From assembly GCA_002946415.1 (NCBI GenBank), contig NJPS01000073.1:248001-312000 (forward strand): a stretch of 64,000 nucleotides of DNA, read 5' to 3'. The stretch's first letter is position 1. Each line of letters starts with the position of its first letter. The notes beneath the pieces were generated by a model, which saw only the letters and a list, made by a program, of their open reading frames with translations, did not search any database and had not been told where the DNA came from. The translations under genes were made by a program, and so were the position numbers. Shown one piece after another: positions 33,232-44,060 of the stretch. The stretch comes from Rutstroemia sp. NJR-2017a BVV2 (taxonomy: Eukaryota; Ascomycota; Leotiomycetes; Helotiales; Rutstroemiaceae).

Positions 33232-34816
33232 TAAGAAATATCAGCTCATTGGGGCCAGCGATTTAAGGACAAGCACGAACAATGTCTTCTACAAGAAAAA
33301 GGATGCATATTGTCAGTTCAAAAGGAATTTCTGATGATATTGTTATAAAGAATGAACTTCTGCTCTTTAACTCGTGAAGGAGGAAAGCTGGACTATTTCA
33401 CAAAAGCCCGCTGCAAGGCATAGCGGCTCTTTCTGGGCTAACGTCGAAGAAATGGTTATGGAATGAAAAATGTTTGGCTGTGCCTCAAGGATAGCTACAA
33501 TCATCCTAATCTACGACCATGGGTTGTATTTTGATTGCGGTAGTAGAGCAACAGGGCCCTTTATTTAGCATATCTTTGGCCCCTTTCACTTCTAAAATAT
33601 CATGGTGTGAGTCGCCATAGATTTAATCATCCAATCAAGATCTCCGCTTTATAGTAACACAAAGTCTGAGCCTCGTGACACATTACTGTCTATACTGACC
33701 TCTCATCGCTGATTTGCTTAGATAGCTGTTTCAAATATTACTTTCTATCTTTATTTTCGGGCGTCCAACACGTGCTAAGCCTTCGGCTGCCTCGATGTTA
33801 CGAGAACAGTGTCACAACAAAGTTACGACTTTGGCCCCCAGGTGCCAAGCGGCAGTCCAAAACGCCCCCGACCGCTAATTATAAGCTATACTCGTTTCAA
33901 ATTCCATGCTAGTCGCCCACCTTTTCTAAACAACCTTTCTCGTCAATGTCCAGCAGATGTACCTCTTCGTAGGAGGAACAAGTGACCCAAACTGGTATAC
34001 GCCCCTTATCAAGATAATACAGTCTTCCGCAGTGCCAATTCAGGTCGCTTGTTTCTTCTACCAAGAGTATACCAGGACTATATCTACGTATCGGGGACTT
34101 TCGCCGATGGAATTTGACTCAAGATTGAAATTCGAAATTTTCGACATCTGTAATATTATCTTTAATATTAATGTATATACTAATGCATATCGCGATGCTT
34201 CACGAAATCAGGTAAGACAACTACGAACTTCTACATATTCCATCCCCGTTGTTGGCTTGACCGTCGTGCTGTGCATCCAAGAACACTCTCTCGTATATTT
34301 GACTAGTAGAAGGTCTAGTACAGGAGTACTGACAGTACAACTATACTAGATCGCAACCCAGTGGACATTGTCGAGTTTTCAGTTGCTTACCAACATCATA
34401 CTAGTAGTTAATGCATACTGTAAAGAATAGGGGGTGTAGGGACAATTACTGCCACAGCGTGGGGTCCTATCAGCCAGTCACAATCAAACATGGCATTGGC
34501 TGCCTTGCACTGTCACCAGCATTGTATGCACGTTGCGACCCCTAATAACCAATATTGCTACACAAATTTCAGCTGGCTTGGAGGGGCGTGAACAGCGGGG
34601 GCTCATGCCAACAAGCCGCTCTAAAAAAAAAAAATACTAACAGCGTTGGAAGACTTTCAAAATAGGGCGCAAATAAAGCCTCGTGTACTGCAATATGGCG
34701 CCAAGCAAGTTCCGGGGTTCAAATATAAATAGATTCTCTTTCATCCGATCGAAATTTTTTGCCAGTGAGCTGTATTTTCGTTTTCGAATTTTTCTCTTTT
34801 TCATAAATTGCACAAA
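33232..34816. other. Intergenic, no supported gene
   Basis: This contains the upstream region of the DUF3433 gene, possibly with a short 5' exon I could not place, and the promoter of the membrane protein at 34817. A 130-codon frame at 33957-34349 has no recognised motif and looks weak. A run of 12 A's lies near 34623. Confidence 0.3.
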
Positions 34817-37136
34817 ATGGCAGCAGTTGACATCGAATCGCACGTCCATCTGGGCATATGGACAGACTGGTCACGTGGAGCGATCCTCGGTCGGACCGTC
34901 ACTATGTCTCGTGCGGACGCCAACCTTCTTATTGCCTTTACTGCATCATTTATCGCATTTGTGGCGACACGTTTTTGGCGAATACTGTGCATTTTCATCC
35001 ACCGATTCTTTTCTAACCCTAATCCTAACTCTGCTCTGCCTTTCCAACGACAAGTAATCCTGTGCAACTCTGCAAGTCCAGAGAGCGGCCTCTTGTCACT
35101 CGTCCGTCTGTCTTGGGCATGGCGCCACATGGGTTACCGGCGACTGTTTCATATCTTTATTATCATCACGTTAGCGGTCCTTACTTCGGCAGCATTCACC
35201 GTCGCCGGTGGCTTTTCTTCCACTATATCTTCTGCTGTCGAAGGTATGGTCCTGATCGACAGTGTCAATTGCGGGTTCGACCACCTCTCAGATCAAGTAT
35301 CGCAAGTCGGTCCAGGCGTGGCCTGGGACGCGGAACAACTGAATAGTGCTGCAAATTATGCTCAGCAGTGCTATCAGTCTAACGGCTCAGGCGTACTCAG
35401 CTGCGGACGCTTTGCAACCAAGCGCGTGCCCTGGGTGACAGAGACCAACGCATCATGCCCATTCGCCAACGGTTTATGCAGGACCAATCAATCGAACATA
35501 CTCTTGGACACGAGGCACCTCGATACTAACGATATATTTGGACTTAATGCCCCCTTGAATGAGAGGCTGTCACTTAGAAATGTTCTTCATTGTGCACCAT
35601 TGATCACGCAAGGATATGCAGATAAAGAGAATAGTTCAAGTGGGTCAATCGTCCGATACCATCATGGACACGCATTGAAAGGGACAGTCGACAATATAAC
35701 AAAACTCGATTTCACTTACCGCGTCAATGACATCGAGTCTCAGTATTCGGATAGCCGAAACCCTGACTCTTCGGAGGGTTTCAATTTCAGATTAGGGTAT
35801 GTTGTACTTTTTGGGAGCTGAGATTACTGCTATACTGACCGAAAGTTAGATCAGTTTACTCCAATACTGCTGACGGTCAGCCGGCAGGAGGTACATTCAT
35901 TCCAATACCTAGCTTACAACGATCAGATGGTGACATCACGGTAATATATCTGTCTGGGGATGGAGTAATGTTTGACCAGCCTATGGAGGACGACTGGTAC
36001 CGCGTGACTGCGCTTGGGCGCCCCAGGTTCTTGTCAGGTACCTATGGGACTACGAAAAGCTACATGCCAGAAGATGCCGCTTCTCCACTTGGTTGTGTGT
36101 CACAATATCAGTATTGTAACTTAGCATCCGCTGAAGGTTTCCGTTGTGGACCACTTGCTAGCTTCAATGATGCGATTGTAGGAGCTGCGCTAGTCTTCAA
36201 TTCGACCCCTGAGGAGATGCAAACAGGAGAACCCCCGATAGGTAATCGAGAAGCAACTCGCCTATACTGGATAGCTATGCTCAACGCCCATAGTCCAATA
36301 GATTTGGTGTATATACTATATCAGTTAGGGGCAAAAAGCCTTGCATCTCAATCACAGCTATTCGATGGTGTACACTACACTTCATCAACGCAGCAATGGC
36401 AAAGCGATGTATCAAATTGGTTCGCTATCGCAATGGCATCATTACAAGCAGTATTCGTTAATACCGCAATCGGACCTGATGATCCAACACTGCTTAAGCT
36501 CCGGACCCCGCCCTCAGACGGCCTGCAACGAGACTTATGTAATCAACAAGTTAGTTGTAATCTTCGTAATAGTATAATTAATCTATTAACTTGTTGCAGA
36601 AAATCCGAAGCTCTATATATTCGTCTTTCAGTCTCTTCGGCCTCTGTTTTATTTACACAACCGGCGGATTCATCATACTCATTTCTTTCATCATTGAGCC
36701 TATATTTAATTTTCTCCACAAGCGGTATAAATATGAGAATTATAAACAGCTGGAGTGGACAACGAACCAGCAACTCCAACTCCTTCGGCTTGCCCATGAG
36801 GAATTGGGACTAAGCAGTTGGAAGAAATGTACCGACTTTATTCCCATCACGGAGAGGGATGAGTTATTGAGCGAACTAGACATTACCCAAACCGACCACC
36901 CTGTTATCATGGTCCATACCAGCAAAAGCGAACCAGAAGCAGTTCACTCCGAGGACGGAATTGTTGAAGAGATATCGCCAGTTAACACTACAATATCCAT
37001 TGCCGAAGAATACCCAGGGGAAGAGGTGCAAGAAGAAAATCAGTTTGAAGAAATGAACGAGGTAGTTGAAAGGCCTAGGGCAAATGAAGATCACCTAACG
37101 ATCACTACGATTACTATCGATAAGTCGGTGGGTTAG
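34817..37136 (+). CDS. Large fungal membrane protein of unknown function, three exons
   Basis: Exons 34817-35796, 35850-36549 and 36600-37136 give 738 aa. Intron 1 (53 nt) has a GTATGT donor, CTGAC branch and TTAG acceptor. Intron 2 (50 nt) has a GTTAGT donor, TTAAC branch and GCAG acceptor. Phases are continuous and no stop is present. Membrane segments lie at about residues 36-58 (LLIAFTASFIAFVATRFW), 110-132 (LFHIFIIITLAVLTSAAF) and 568-595 (LCFIYTTGGFIILISFII). Between the second and third is a large, presumably extracellular, Cys-containing domain with several N-glycosylation-type sites. The tail carries the TNQQLQLLRLAHEELGLSSW box typical of this widespread Pezizomycotina family. No biochemical role is known to me. 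ATG 34817 is the first in frame; 34904 is an alternative. Confidence 0.85.
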
Positions 37137-37539
37137 CTATACAATATATCAGGGGTGTAGAAAGGGGATTCGAGGGTTCGGGCGTTGATTACCTATATAA
37201 GAGGGGAAGCGGAGACTGATCAAACGAGAAACAAGGTCCCTACTCTAATGAACCTTGATATAAAGAATAGTAAGAAGAGAAGGAGATCGGTAGTAATTAG
37301 TTTATCTTTAACTAATACTCTATATTTAGGCTCCGGTAATACTACTACTATATTACGATACTTTTATAATTTCTTATCAGTATACTTTAATATACTAATT
37401 ACTTTTAATTTATTACAAAATAGTAGTTTATTATAAAGATATTTACTATTTCGGATTCAAGAAGAAATTATAATAGAAATATAACCCACCCATAGATGCC
37501 CTAACCCGGCGGGTACCCAACCCACCCGGTGGGTAGGTT
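37137..37539. other. AT-rich spacer with a GGGTACCC-rich fragment at 37485-37537
   Basis: 37260-37450 is AT-rich, without genes. 37485-37537 is a run of ACCCACC, CGGGTACCC and ACCCACCCGGTGGGT words, unlike anything else in the window. It abuts the point where the neighbouring pseudogene loses its reading frame. It may be the end of an inserted element. Confidence 0.35.
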
Positions 37540-38443
37540 CGCAGCCTAATGCCCATTGAGATTTTAGCTCCCGTCGAAAGACCACCGTTATTTGAAGTAT
37601 CAGCGACCGTGTGTTGTGATTGAGTTGGTAATAAATTTGTGGTCTGGGTTGGCCAGATCCCAAGTACCGAGGAAGTATTGTCGAAGTTGGAGATGAGCTT
37701 GTCGATGTCAAGGTAGCAGGTGCTTCTGAGAGATTCTCGAGGTCAGATGCTTGCCACCATATTGGTATTCCATCTTCCATGACGAAGTAAGGTTCACTTC
37801 CCGAGATAATTACGGTTTCTGGTTTGTTTGCGTGTGTAGATACTCATTGATTTACTTCATCTGGTGACGGACTGATGTAATACAATATAGACGTCGTAGA
37901 AGAAAATGAGGAACCGCAAGCATGATCATAATTCACATATCTAAACCCACTAAGAACCGACGAGTACATTAACATATGTTTGATACTGGGCACGTTATTG
38001 ATATACTTACAGTGGGCAGCAAACTACTGCTATTGTCGATGGCCCAATACTCAGAAATATTCCGTTACTCCCTCCGAAGCTACTCGTGATTGTCTTCGCG
38101 TGCGACCAGCCAAATGGACATACCGCAGGACTGTCTGTAGAACCATAAGTAAAGGCTATCGTTTATCGATTCACCTCGAGGAAGTTAGCGAGCTAGATGA
38201 CTACTAACAATAGTACAACTCCCATGCGCTTGTTCCGCTCCCACCAGAGTCCGTTATATTATTAGGATAACAAGCCGAATCAATGTAATATTCAGCATAA
38301 TGACCAAAGTACATCGCATCAGCAGGCTCCGAGGTAAATATCGAAAGGCAGGAGGTTGGAGCCGTGAAAGCTGTTAGCAACGGCCCTCGATTGTATGACG
38401 AGATAAGAGCTGGATCTGTGATAGAACTGATAGCGCTTGTCAT
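37540..38443 (-). pseudogene. Truncated fungal surface-protein gene (Cys-rich, Ser/Thr-rich)
   Basis: Exon 1 from ATG 38443 begins MTSAISSITDPALISSYNRG and includes FTAPTSCLSIFTSEPADAMY, the start of a common Pezizomycotina secreted or membrane family. Introns complement(38135..38208) and complement(37950..38010) join YYYSPAVCPFGW and AVVCCPLGFRYVNYD in frame. An in-frame TGA follows (about 37848) after SPSPDEVNQ. The same frame then continues through SEPYFVMEDGIPIWWQASDL and a Ser/Thr stretch. Near 37600 the frame shifts to GGLSTGAKISMGI, which is where family members enter their membrane helix. Here it runs instead into the GGGTACCC-rich fragment. So it has a stop, a frameshift and a lost membrane anchor. 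Confidence 0.65.
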
Positions 38444-39410
38444 TGCGAAGTCGGAAGGTCTGATATTAGAGGAAGAATTTTAAAAATTCAGAGGAATGAC
38501 ACAGACAGATTGAATGATAATCTGGATGGATGTAGTAAGGTATATAATTTTTTTAGAAAGGCTGATTGGCATTTAAGAAGGAACTTCATCCAAGACACTT
38601 CAGCAAGTTTGTTTGTCTATCTAATATATTAGTTCCCGGGGGCTGAGAAGAATCTAGCATCTTAATTAGCAAGAGTTGGAGCTCTTAAATGAGGCGTCTA
38701 CGGTGAATAATTATAGGATATTTTGCGAGATCTCGTATCGAACATATAATGAATATAGGAAGGATTGACCTATTATATTTGAAAGTTACATTGTCTGACA
38801 TGCAGGAGGATGGCGTTTTCGAGGACAATTTCCCGCAAGCTATCTACTATTTTTACTCAAAATAAATATCTTGTCATTGAGTCTCATTATTCTACTGTGA
38901 ATAATATACAGTGAGTAAATAACTCACCTATTGAAGCATTGCTAAAAGTTTTAACTAGGCAATACAAACTTGCAATATAGTAGAATTTTACCTTTGTCCT
39001 TGTTCACTAGAAAGGGAATTTTGAGGTGAGGTTATCTACAACACCCTCCTGAACGGGTTATTTAATATTTGATATCTAATAAAGGGTTAAGCTATATTGA
39101 AACATTACACTGCGGGTAACTAGTAAGATATGGTAGTGCAAGGCTTGCTTGATAAGTTCAGACAATAGGTTGATAGGGCCGCAGCTATCCACTTTGGCCC
39201 CTCCTTTTATTCCCTCGTAATATTAGGTCTATCAGAATTCAGGATGGGGAAGGAAAGGCACCTCGAACATTCTAAAAACTATTCCTCAGTCTACCTATAC
39301 CACTGATAGCTTGAAGTATACTTTCCTAAGAATTCGGTGTTTACCGGGAATCTCTCGACTGGCCCCCATCCCGCAAGACCATTTGAACCCACATCATGAG
39401 ATATGAGACT
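38444..39410. other. Intergenic, no gene recognised
   Basis: AT-rich in part (38500-39130). No frame with a domain signal. Confidence 0.35.
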
Positions 39411-39720
39411 GGGTGTCAATTACGCTCAAAACTGGTCACTTGAGGCCTTCGTCAATGCTATGATATTCCAAGAGAACTACGGAGGCAACCCACTATCAAA
39501 TAAGTCGGCAGGCGACCTGTAGACGAGTCTTGATGATTTCATACAGGTCGGCATGGAGCTGTTCTGGTTCCGGTACTTATTGAGTTCGGATACAAATCTG
39601 CTTTACGCGATCAATTATACGATAGACCTGCTATATGGATCGAGATCGAACCAAATGACAGGTATCAGCGTAAGTCTCTTCCCTCTAATGCTCGCCAGTT
39701 CACCTCCTCTGTCGCCTCAT
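39411..39720 (+). pseudogene. Unrecognised coding relic with one in-frame stop
   Basis: In one frame the plus strand reads NYAQNWSLEAFVNAMIFQEN, YGGNPLSNKSAGDL, TAG (at about 39520), then TSLDDFIQVGMELFWFRYLL and NLLYAINYTIDLLYGSRSNQ. The composition and the single stop suggest a formerly coding exon, but I cannot assign a family. No start codon or splice sites were defined. Confidence 0.35.
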
Positions 39721-39765
39721 AATTCTTGATAGCGAGCACGTGTTATTCGTCGAACATGAGATATA

Positions 39766-41445
39766 CTATTCTAGAGTGATCTTTGTCGCCATATTTAAAT
39801 TCTTAAATAACATCTCCTCTGTTAAGTCTGCGAAAAAGCATTCACCAGTCAGTGAATACGTATTCTCCTTCCAGCGTATCACAAATGGGACGCTTCCCCC
39901 CGAGAAAGTCGCTATCCTGTCGCCCAATATTGTATAAGAAGGTACTAAGCCTAAGCGGCCACCAGCAGATCGAAAAACACGTCGTCCATAGAATATCCGC
40001 GTCAATTGATTCCTTTCAGCCTTGAGCCAGTCTTTAGTGTAGGATATAGATGGTAGACTTAGGATGTTGAAGTCATTCAGTGCAGTAGATCGAGGGAAGA
40101 TATCTATAACTCGAACAGTTTCACCCGTTGGTTCGAGTAATACTCTGGAATCTGGCCATTGTTGGAAGAGAAAATTGATATTTTCCCCTTTAAGCGAGCC
40201 GCGGAATGGCAAGATGGTATCCGAAAGCGATACTACTTCGTCAATAATACCTCCATTGAGTGTAAGTTTTGTGAGATCTTGTGACACCTCGTATTCCTTA
40301 TGAAATGTCGAGGTTTTCGAAGACGGAGCTAAAGATGTTGATTTATCATAAGAATGCCAGTCAGGGACCCAAGATGGAAGGTTGAGAGAATGTGTATGTG
40401 GAGCCCTCGCTGCTCCAGCGCAGCTAAGCACATCAAGCCTTCCGGTGGTCCTGAAAAGGTGGATTGCAATTTCTTTGTACACGGTATCGATTGCTTTCTC
40501 ATAGTTCGGCTCCGGCAAAGTGGACTGGTTGTGGACTAGCGGATAGAGTCCATAAATCTTATCTCTGAGGTCTGTAGCACCGCATCGCCGGCTACGGTAT
40601 AGTAGGTTGAATAGTGACAGTCGATCATCGGAGCCTTGCTGCATCATACGTCTACATTCATCGATAAATCCAATATGCTGGCAGATCTGCGCAGTGTCTG
40701 TGGCAGCAAACATTGGGCTTTCCGCGACACAACGAGCCGCATACACCAGGTCATCCCATTCCAGGCGCATTTGACCACATGTGACATCTAACTGAGTGGT
40801 GTTTGCCACCTCTTGAATGACCCAGACCCGCTGGAACCAGGCACGCCGAAAAAAATATCTCAAAGCACTCCAAATCGGTGATGATCCCTCTGGCAACCCT
40901 AAGTCGCGCAAATGTTGTTCGGAAGGCTCGAGAATAACTAGACCACCGAAGCGACTTTCCAGTGCCCTTAACCTCCCAAAAATGGTCTTGACAAAGCCAG
41001 TTGCTTCCGACTCTCCGCCTATCCAAGCTACGACTTTGTTTGCTTTTCGATAGATCCTCCCCATAATACGGAGTTGCTGATTGCGCTCTGCATAGTCTGT
41101 CTGATTGATGCAAAGAGCATCTACCCAGAGTGTCCGTTTTCTGTCAGGCCGTCGAAGGTTGACCAGCGCCTCATGAAGATTGCTGGTTATGGGAAAACTT
41201 CGCCTATTGCAGTTGATGAGTTGTGTGTCTTCAAGGTCGCCCCAGCAGTAAGATAGCGCTTCGTAATTAGGTGCTTCTTCTAAAGAGGCATTGACGAGCT
41301 TGCAATGGATTGGGTTTGAATGATAGCCAGGTTGAAGTTCAAGGACACGAAAAGAAGCCGGCGGGCGAAGCGGTAGGTGGGGGTATTGATGGAGATTGCC
41401 CCCAAACATAGAGCCAAGCCGGTATGGCCACTCCCATCTTCGCAT
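39766..41445 (-). CDS. HET domain protein, complete single exon
   Basis: 559 aa from ATG 41445 (MRRWEWPYRLG); a second in-frame ATG lies at 41409. The HET domain has YEALSYCWGD at about residues 61-70, RTLWVDALCINQTDYAERNQ at about 104, WIGGESEATG, and RRAWFQRVWVIQEVANTTQL. The middle part has CGATDLRDKIYGLYPLV and LNLPSWVPDWHSYD, the usual HET-protein linker motifs. The C-terminal tail has LGLVPSYTILGDRIATFSGG, PFVIRW and LTGECFF. The frame upstream of 41445 stays open but has no ATG. No damage is seen. This is one of the three intact HET loci of the window and the best candidate for an active one of this sub-type. Confidence 0.88.
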   Translation of the reverse strand: MRRWEWPYRLGSMFGGNLHQYPHLPLRPPASFRVLELQPGYHSNPIHCKLVNASLEEAPNYEALSYCWGDLEDTQLINCNRRSFPITSNLHEALVNLRRPDRKRTLWVDALCINQTDYAERNQQLRIMGRIYRKANKVVAWIGGESEATGFVKTIFGRLRALESRFGGLVILEPSEQHLRDLGLPEGSSPIWSALRYFFRRAWFQRVWVIQEVANTTQLDVTCGQMRLEWDDLVYAARCVAESPMFAATDTAQICQHIGFIDECRRMMQQGSDDRLSLFNLLYRSRRCGATDLRDKIYGLYPLVHNQSTLPEPNYEKAIDTVYKEIAIHLFRTTGRLDVLSCAGAARAPHTHSLNLPSWVPDWHSYDKSTSLAPSSKTSTFHKEYEVSQDLTKLTLNGGIIDEVVSLSDTILPFRGSLKGENINFLFQQWPDSRVLLEPTGETVRVIDIFPRSTALNDFNILSLPSISYTKDWLKAERNQLTRIFYGRRVFRSAGGRLGLVPSYTILGDRIATFSGGSVPFVIRWKENTYSLTGECFFADLTEEMLFKNLNMATKITLE

Positions 41446-41589
41446 ACTTATGTAGAAATGCAGGCGAATCAAATAAAGATAGCCGAGAGGAGGCAAAAGA
41501 GCGGGTTGCACACAGAAGATAGTTTAGAAGATAGCAATAGGTTCGGTTGCCCAACGTACGGTACGTGAATAAAAATCTAACCCTAAAAC

Positions 41590-41679
41590 GGAACCACGCT
41601 GTGATTCCATTTCACCCCCGTACGGACCACACCTTAATTTTCCCATACAAAAAAAAAGACGGAATCACGGTGTGATTCC
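41590..41679. repeat. Two near-palindromic 19-mers 71 bp apart
   Basis: GGAACCACGCTGTGATTCC (41590-41608) and GGAATCACGGTGTGATTCC (41661-41679). The second has perfect 8-bp arms around a 3-bp centre. Both are preceded by AC. They may be termini of a tiny element or a dimeric protein-binding site. They lie in the upstream region of the HET gene that starts at 41445. Confidence 0.6.
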
Positions 41680-41809
41680 AAAGGAATAAGATTAGGCTAT
41701 CTATACCCTCTCAAATTGAGGAACAGCAGCGACACCAGACTCCTCCTCGCAACCCAGCTGTACGCTCGCCATCCGACCTCTGCCAGTATAGGAAATATAT
41801 AGCCGGAAA

Positions 41810-42015
41810 GTGGATGACGCAGAGGTATCTTTACATATACGGCATCTCGCCTCCCGCCTCCGCTACATGCCACAGCGCCGCCGCGCAAGCTGGAACGAAC
41901 AGGGGCCGCGTGCGTGGAACGAACGGAGGCCGTTTTTCGCCCCACTCGGGGGCAGCGACCAATCCGCGCCCGCCATCTCGAACGAACGGCGGCCGTTCGT
42001 CGCGGAATAATAGGA
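41810..42015. repeat. GC-rich island with three GAACGAAC-type repeats
   Basis: Three related units start at 41892, 41916 and 41979 (pattern GGAACGAACGGNGGCCG). The last contains CGAACGGCGGCCGTTCG (41983-41999), two perfect 8-bp arms around one base. Composition is strongly GC-rich against AT-rich flanks. Open frames exist on both strands here but their equal length in several frames argues against coding. Confidence 0.5.
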
Positions 42016-42208
42016 TAGGGTGTCTTTCAAGCCTATCTCCACAGGCAGTTTCATAGTCCAATATCATGCAGAAGATCTATATGCTCTTTCATGAAGGACA
42101 CACAAGGTTGGATCGAAATTCTAACAGGATATATTCAATTTCTGATTAAAACGTTGTTGCAACTTCGTATAACTAGTAATATCCTTACAATTCCCTACCC
42201 AACCCCAC

Positions 42209-43372
42209 TTAACAACAGGGCAAGATCAAATGATGGCCTGGAGCCCCAAATCCAGCAGCAACACCCGACCGGCCTCTGAATGAATTACATACACCACCGG
42301 TGTTGACCCAAAGGGCTTTAAAACCACTCTTCTCCTGTTGTTCCTTCAGAAGCTTGGTTATATCCTGTGTATGGCAAGGGTTCTTTGGGTGTTGTATGGA
42401 ACCTAGTAAGGGGACGACATTCATATCACAGCGAAGGTACCATTCCTTTTTGTTGCCCTTTGAATCAACAATGACGAATCTCTTGTTATCGAATTTGGGG
42501 CAAATGCTTGAGAAGCTTTCGCGGGAGATTTCTTGGAGAAGAGCTTCGTTTTCTGCCGAGGTCTGTGACACGGATGCATCTTTATCTGCACCTCCGCTAG
42601 TTTCAGTTTCCTTCGGCTTCTGCTTGGCGTCTTCGAGAGCTTTCAGAAGGACTTGCTTCTCCTCCTCCAGTTTGGCTTTGGCGGCTTCGCACGAAGTGGA
42701 CTGGGCCAATTTTTCAGCTTCGCATCGATTCTTATCGTCAACTAGACCCGCCTTTTCCTTCTCACACTGAGCCTTCGCTTCTACAGCCGCAGCACCAATG
42801 CTGCTGCACTTCTCGGTAATCTTCTTTTCACACTCGGCTCCATTAGTCTGACCCAGAGCAGCCTTCTCCGCCTCACATTTGGCCGTTGCCTCCTCCTCGC
42901 ATTTAGCCTTTGCAGCTTCAACTGGCTTTCCACATCCCCCTACCGGCTCGGGCTCGTCCTCTATTACGCCAGTTTTCTCAATTAATAAATAAGGAGCTTT
43001 GGGGTTGACGCTTTGATAGATCGAATAAGTTGACGTTGCGAAATAACAATTGCCCATAGATATACTGGCCGGACAATTGGCATCCGCAGCACAGAGCTTA
43101 GCACACTCTCGAGCACTTTTGACTATAGCCCGAGGGTCCTCTTCCTTAGTCCCATACATAGCACAGGTGTAGGTGAACATGATACCGCCGACGGTTCCTT
43201 CACCGGATTTGCTTTCGTTGGGGGGGCAGCATAGTTTAAAGCTTGCTTGGGAGGAGGCGCCGGAGATAGAGAGACAATTTCCTCCGTTACTGGTGGTACC
43301 TATGGGGCTTTGAGTGGCCTATACTCCGCCCGCGGAGAAGAGAACAAAGAGAGAGGTGGAACGAAAAATCAT
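42209..43372 (-). pseudogene. Secreted PAN/Apple-like coiled-coil protein, stop in the signal peptide
   Basis: From ATG 43372 the frame reads MIFRSTSLFVLFSAGGV, a signal-peptide-like leader, then TAG at complement(43319..43321), then continues open to 42209. The continuing part has CLSISGASSQASFKLCC, a PAN/Apple-like segment (ARECAKLCAADANCP, SISMGNCYF), a long Glu/Lys/Ala/Cys coiled coil (KCEEEATAKCEAEKAALG and similar), and a C-terminal domain with SICPKFDNKRFVIVD and GVCNSFRGRSGVAAGFGAPG. Total would be 387 aa. Translation from the internal ATG 43180 gives 323 aa without a leader. Because everything else is intact, the stop (perhaps CAG to TAG) is either a recent mutation or an assembly error; I see no intron that removes it. 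Confidence 0.65.
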
Positions 43373-44060
43373 AGCTTTTAATCCAATCCACAATAACCTC
43401 AAGAAAGATAAAACTAAGGGAACTTTTGCGTGTGATGTTGCACTCGATCGGCAATATATGGGGAAAATGCGAAGATAGTTGGAATATATACTAAGATGAG
43501 TGGTATTTTCTAAAGGAAATCGTGATTCGGCATTATATAACTATCTCTAGGTATGTACGAGTAATGTTCAGTCAAGTCAAACCCCATGTTCCAGCGTACT
43601 AGTAGCAATGGCAGGAGTACTGTAGGGGCCCCGCATACAGTATATAACATTACTATAAGGTTTAACAACACATTTCTGACACAAAATCTTTTTTTTTTTT
43701 CATCTAGATCGGATCTGGTTACGGACTTACATTTTTACGGTCGGAATGGGATATACTTTCCATAATTTACAATAAAAAGACCAACCCTAATGCACAACAC
43801 AAATTTTTAGTGACAATTGAATAAAACCAGCAATGTTTGTTCAGTTCAATGACTTGGCTACACTTGCCACGACTTCCATATGAAACTGCCACACGACTGC
43901 CACATGTACAAGTAAAGAGTCGAGTCAGTATTGTGCATAACTCTCATATCTTCCTGCATCGCCAATCCATCTCCACGCAGCCTTGCAAACTTCTCGTCCA
44001 AGTCAGATATTTCCATCAGACCGTCCTCACGTCACTTACAGACTTCTGGACGGAGATCTA
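43373..44060. other. Intergenic, promoter side of two genes
   Basis: No gene is supported. A run of T's lies near 43690. From about 43945 the frame of the next gene is already open without an ATG, so its true 5' exon may lie here. Confidence 0.3.

Noticed and set aside
41810..42067. Overlapping frames of 60-80 codons on both strands in the GC island
   Set aside because: Similar lengths in several frames reflect few stops in GC-rich DNA, not coding.
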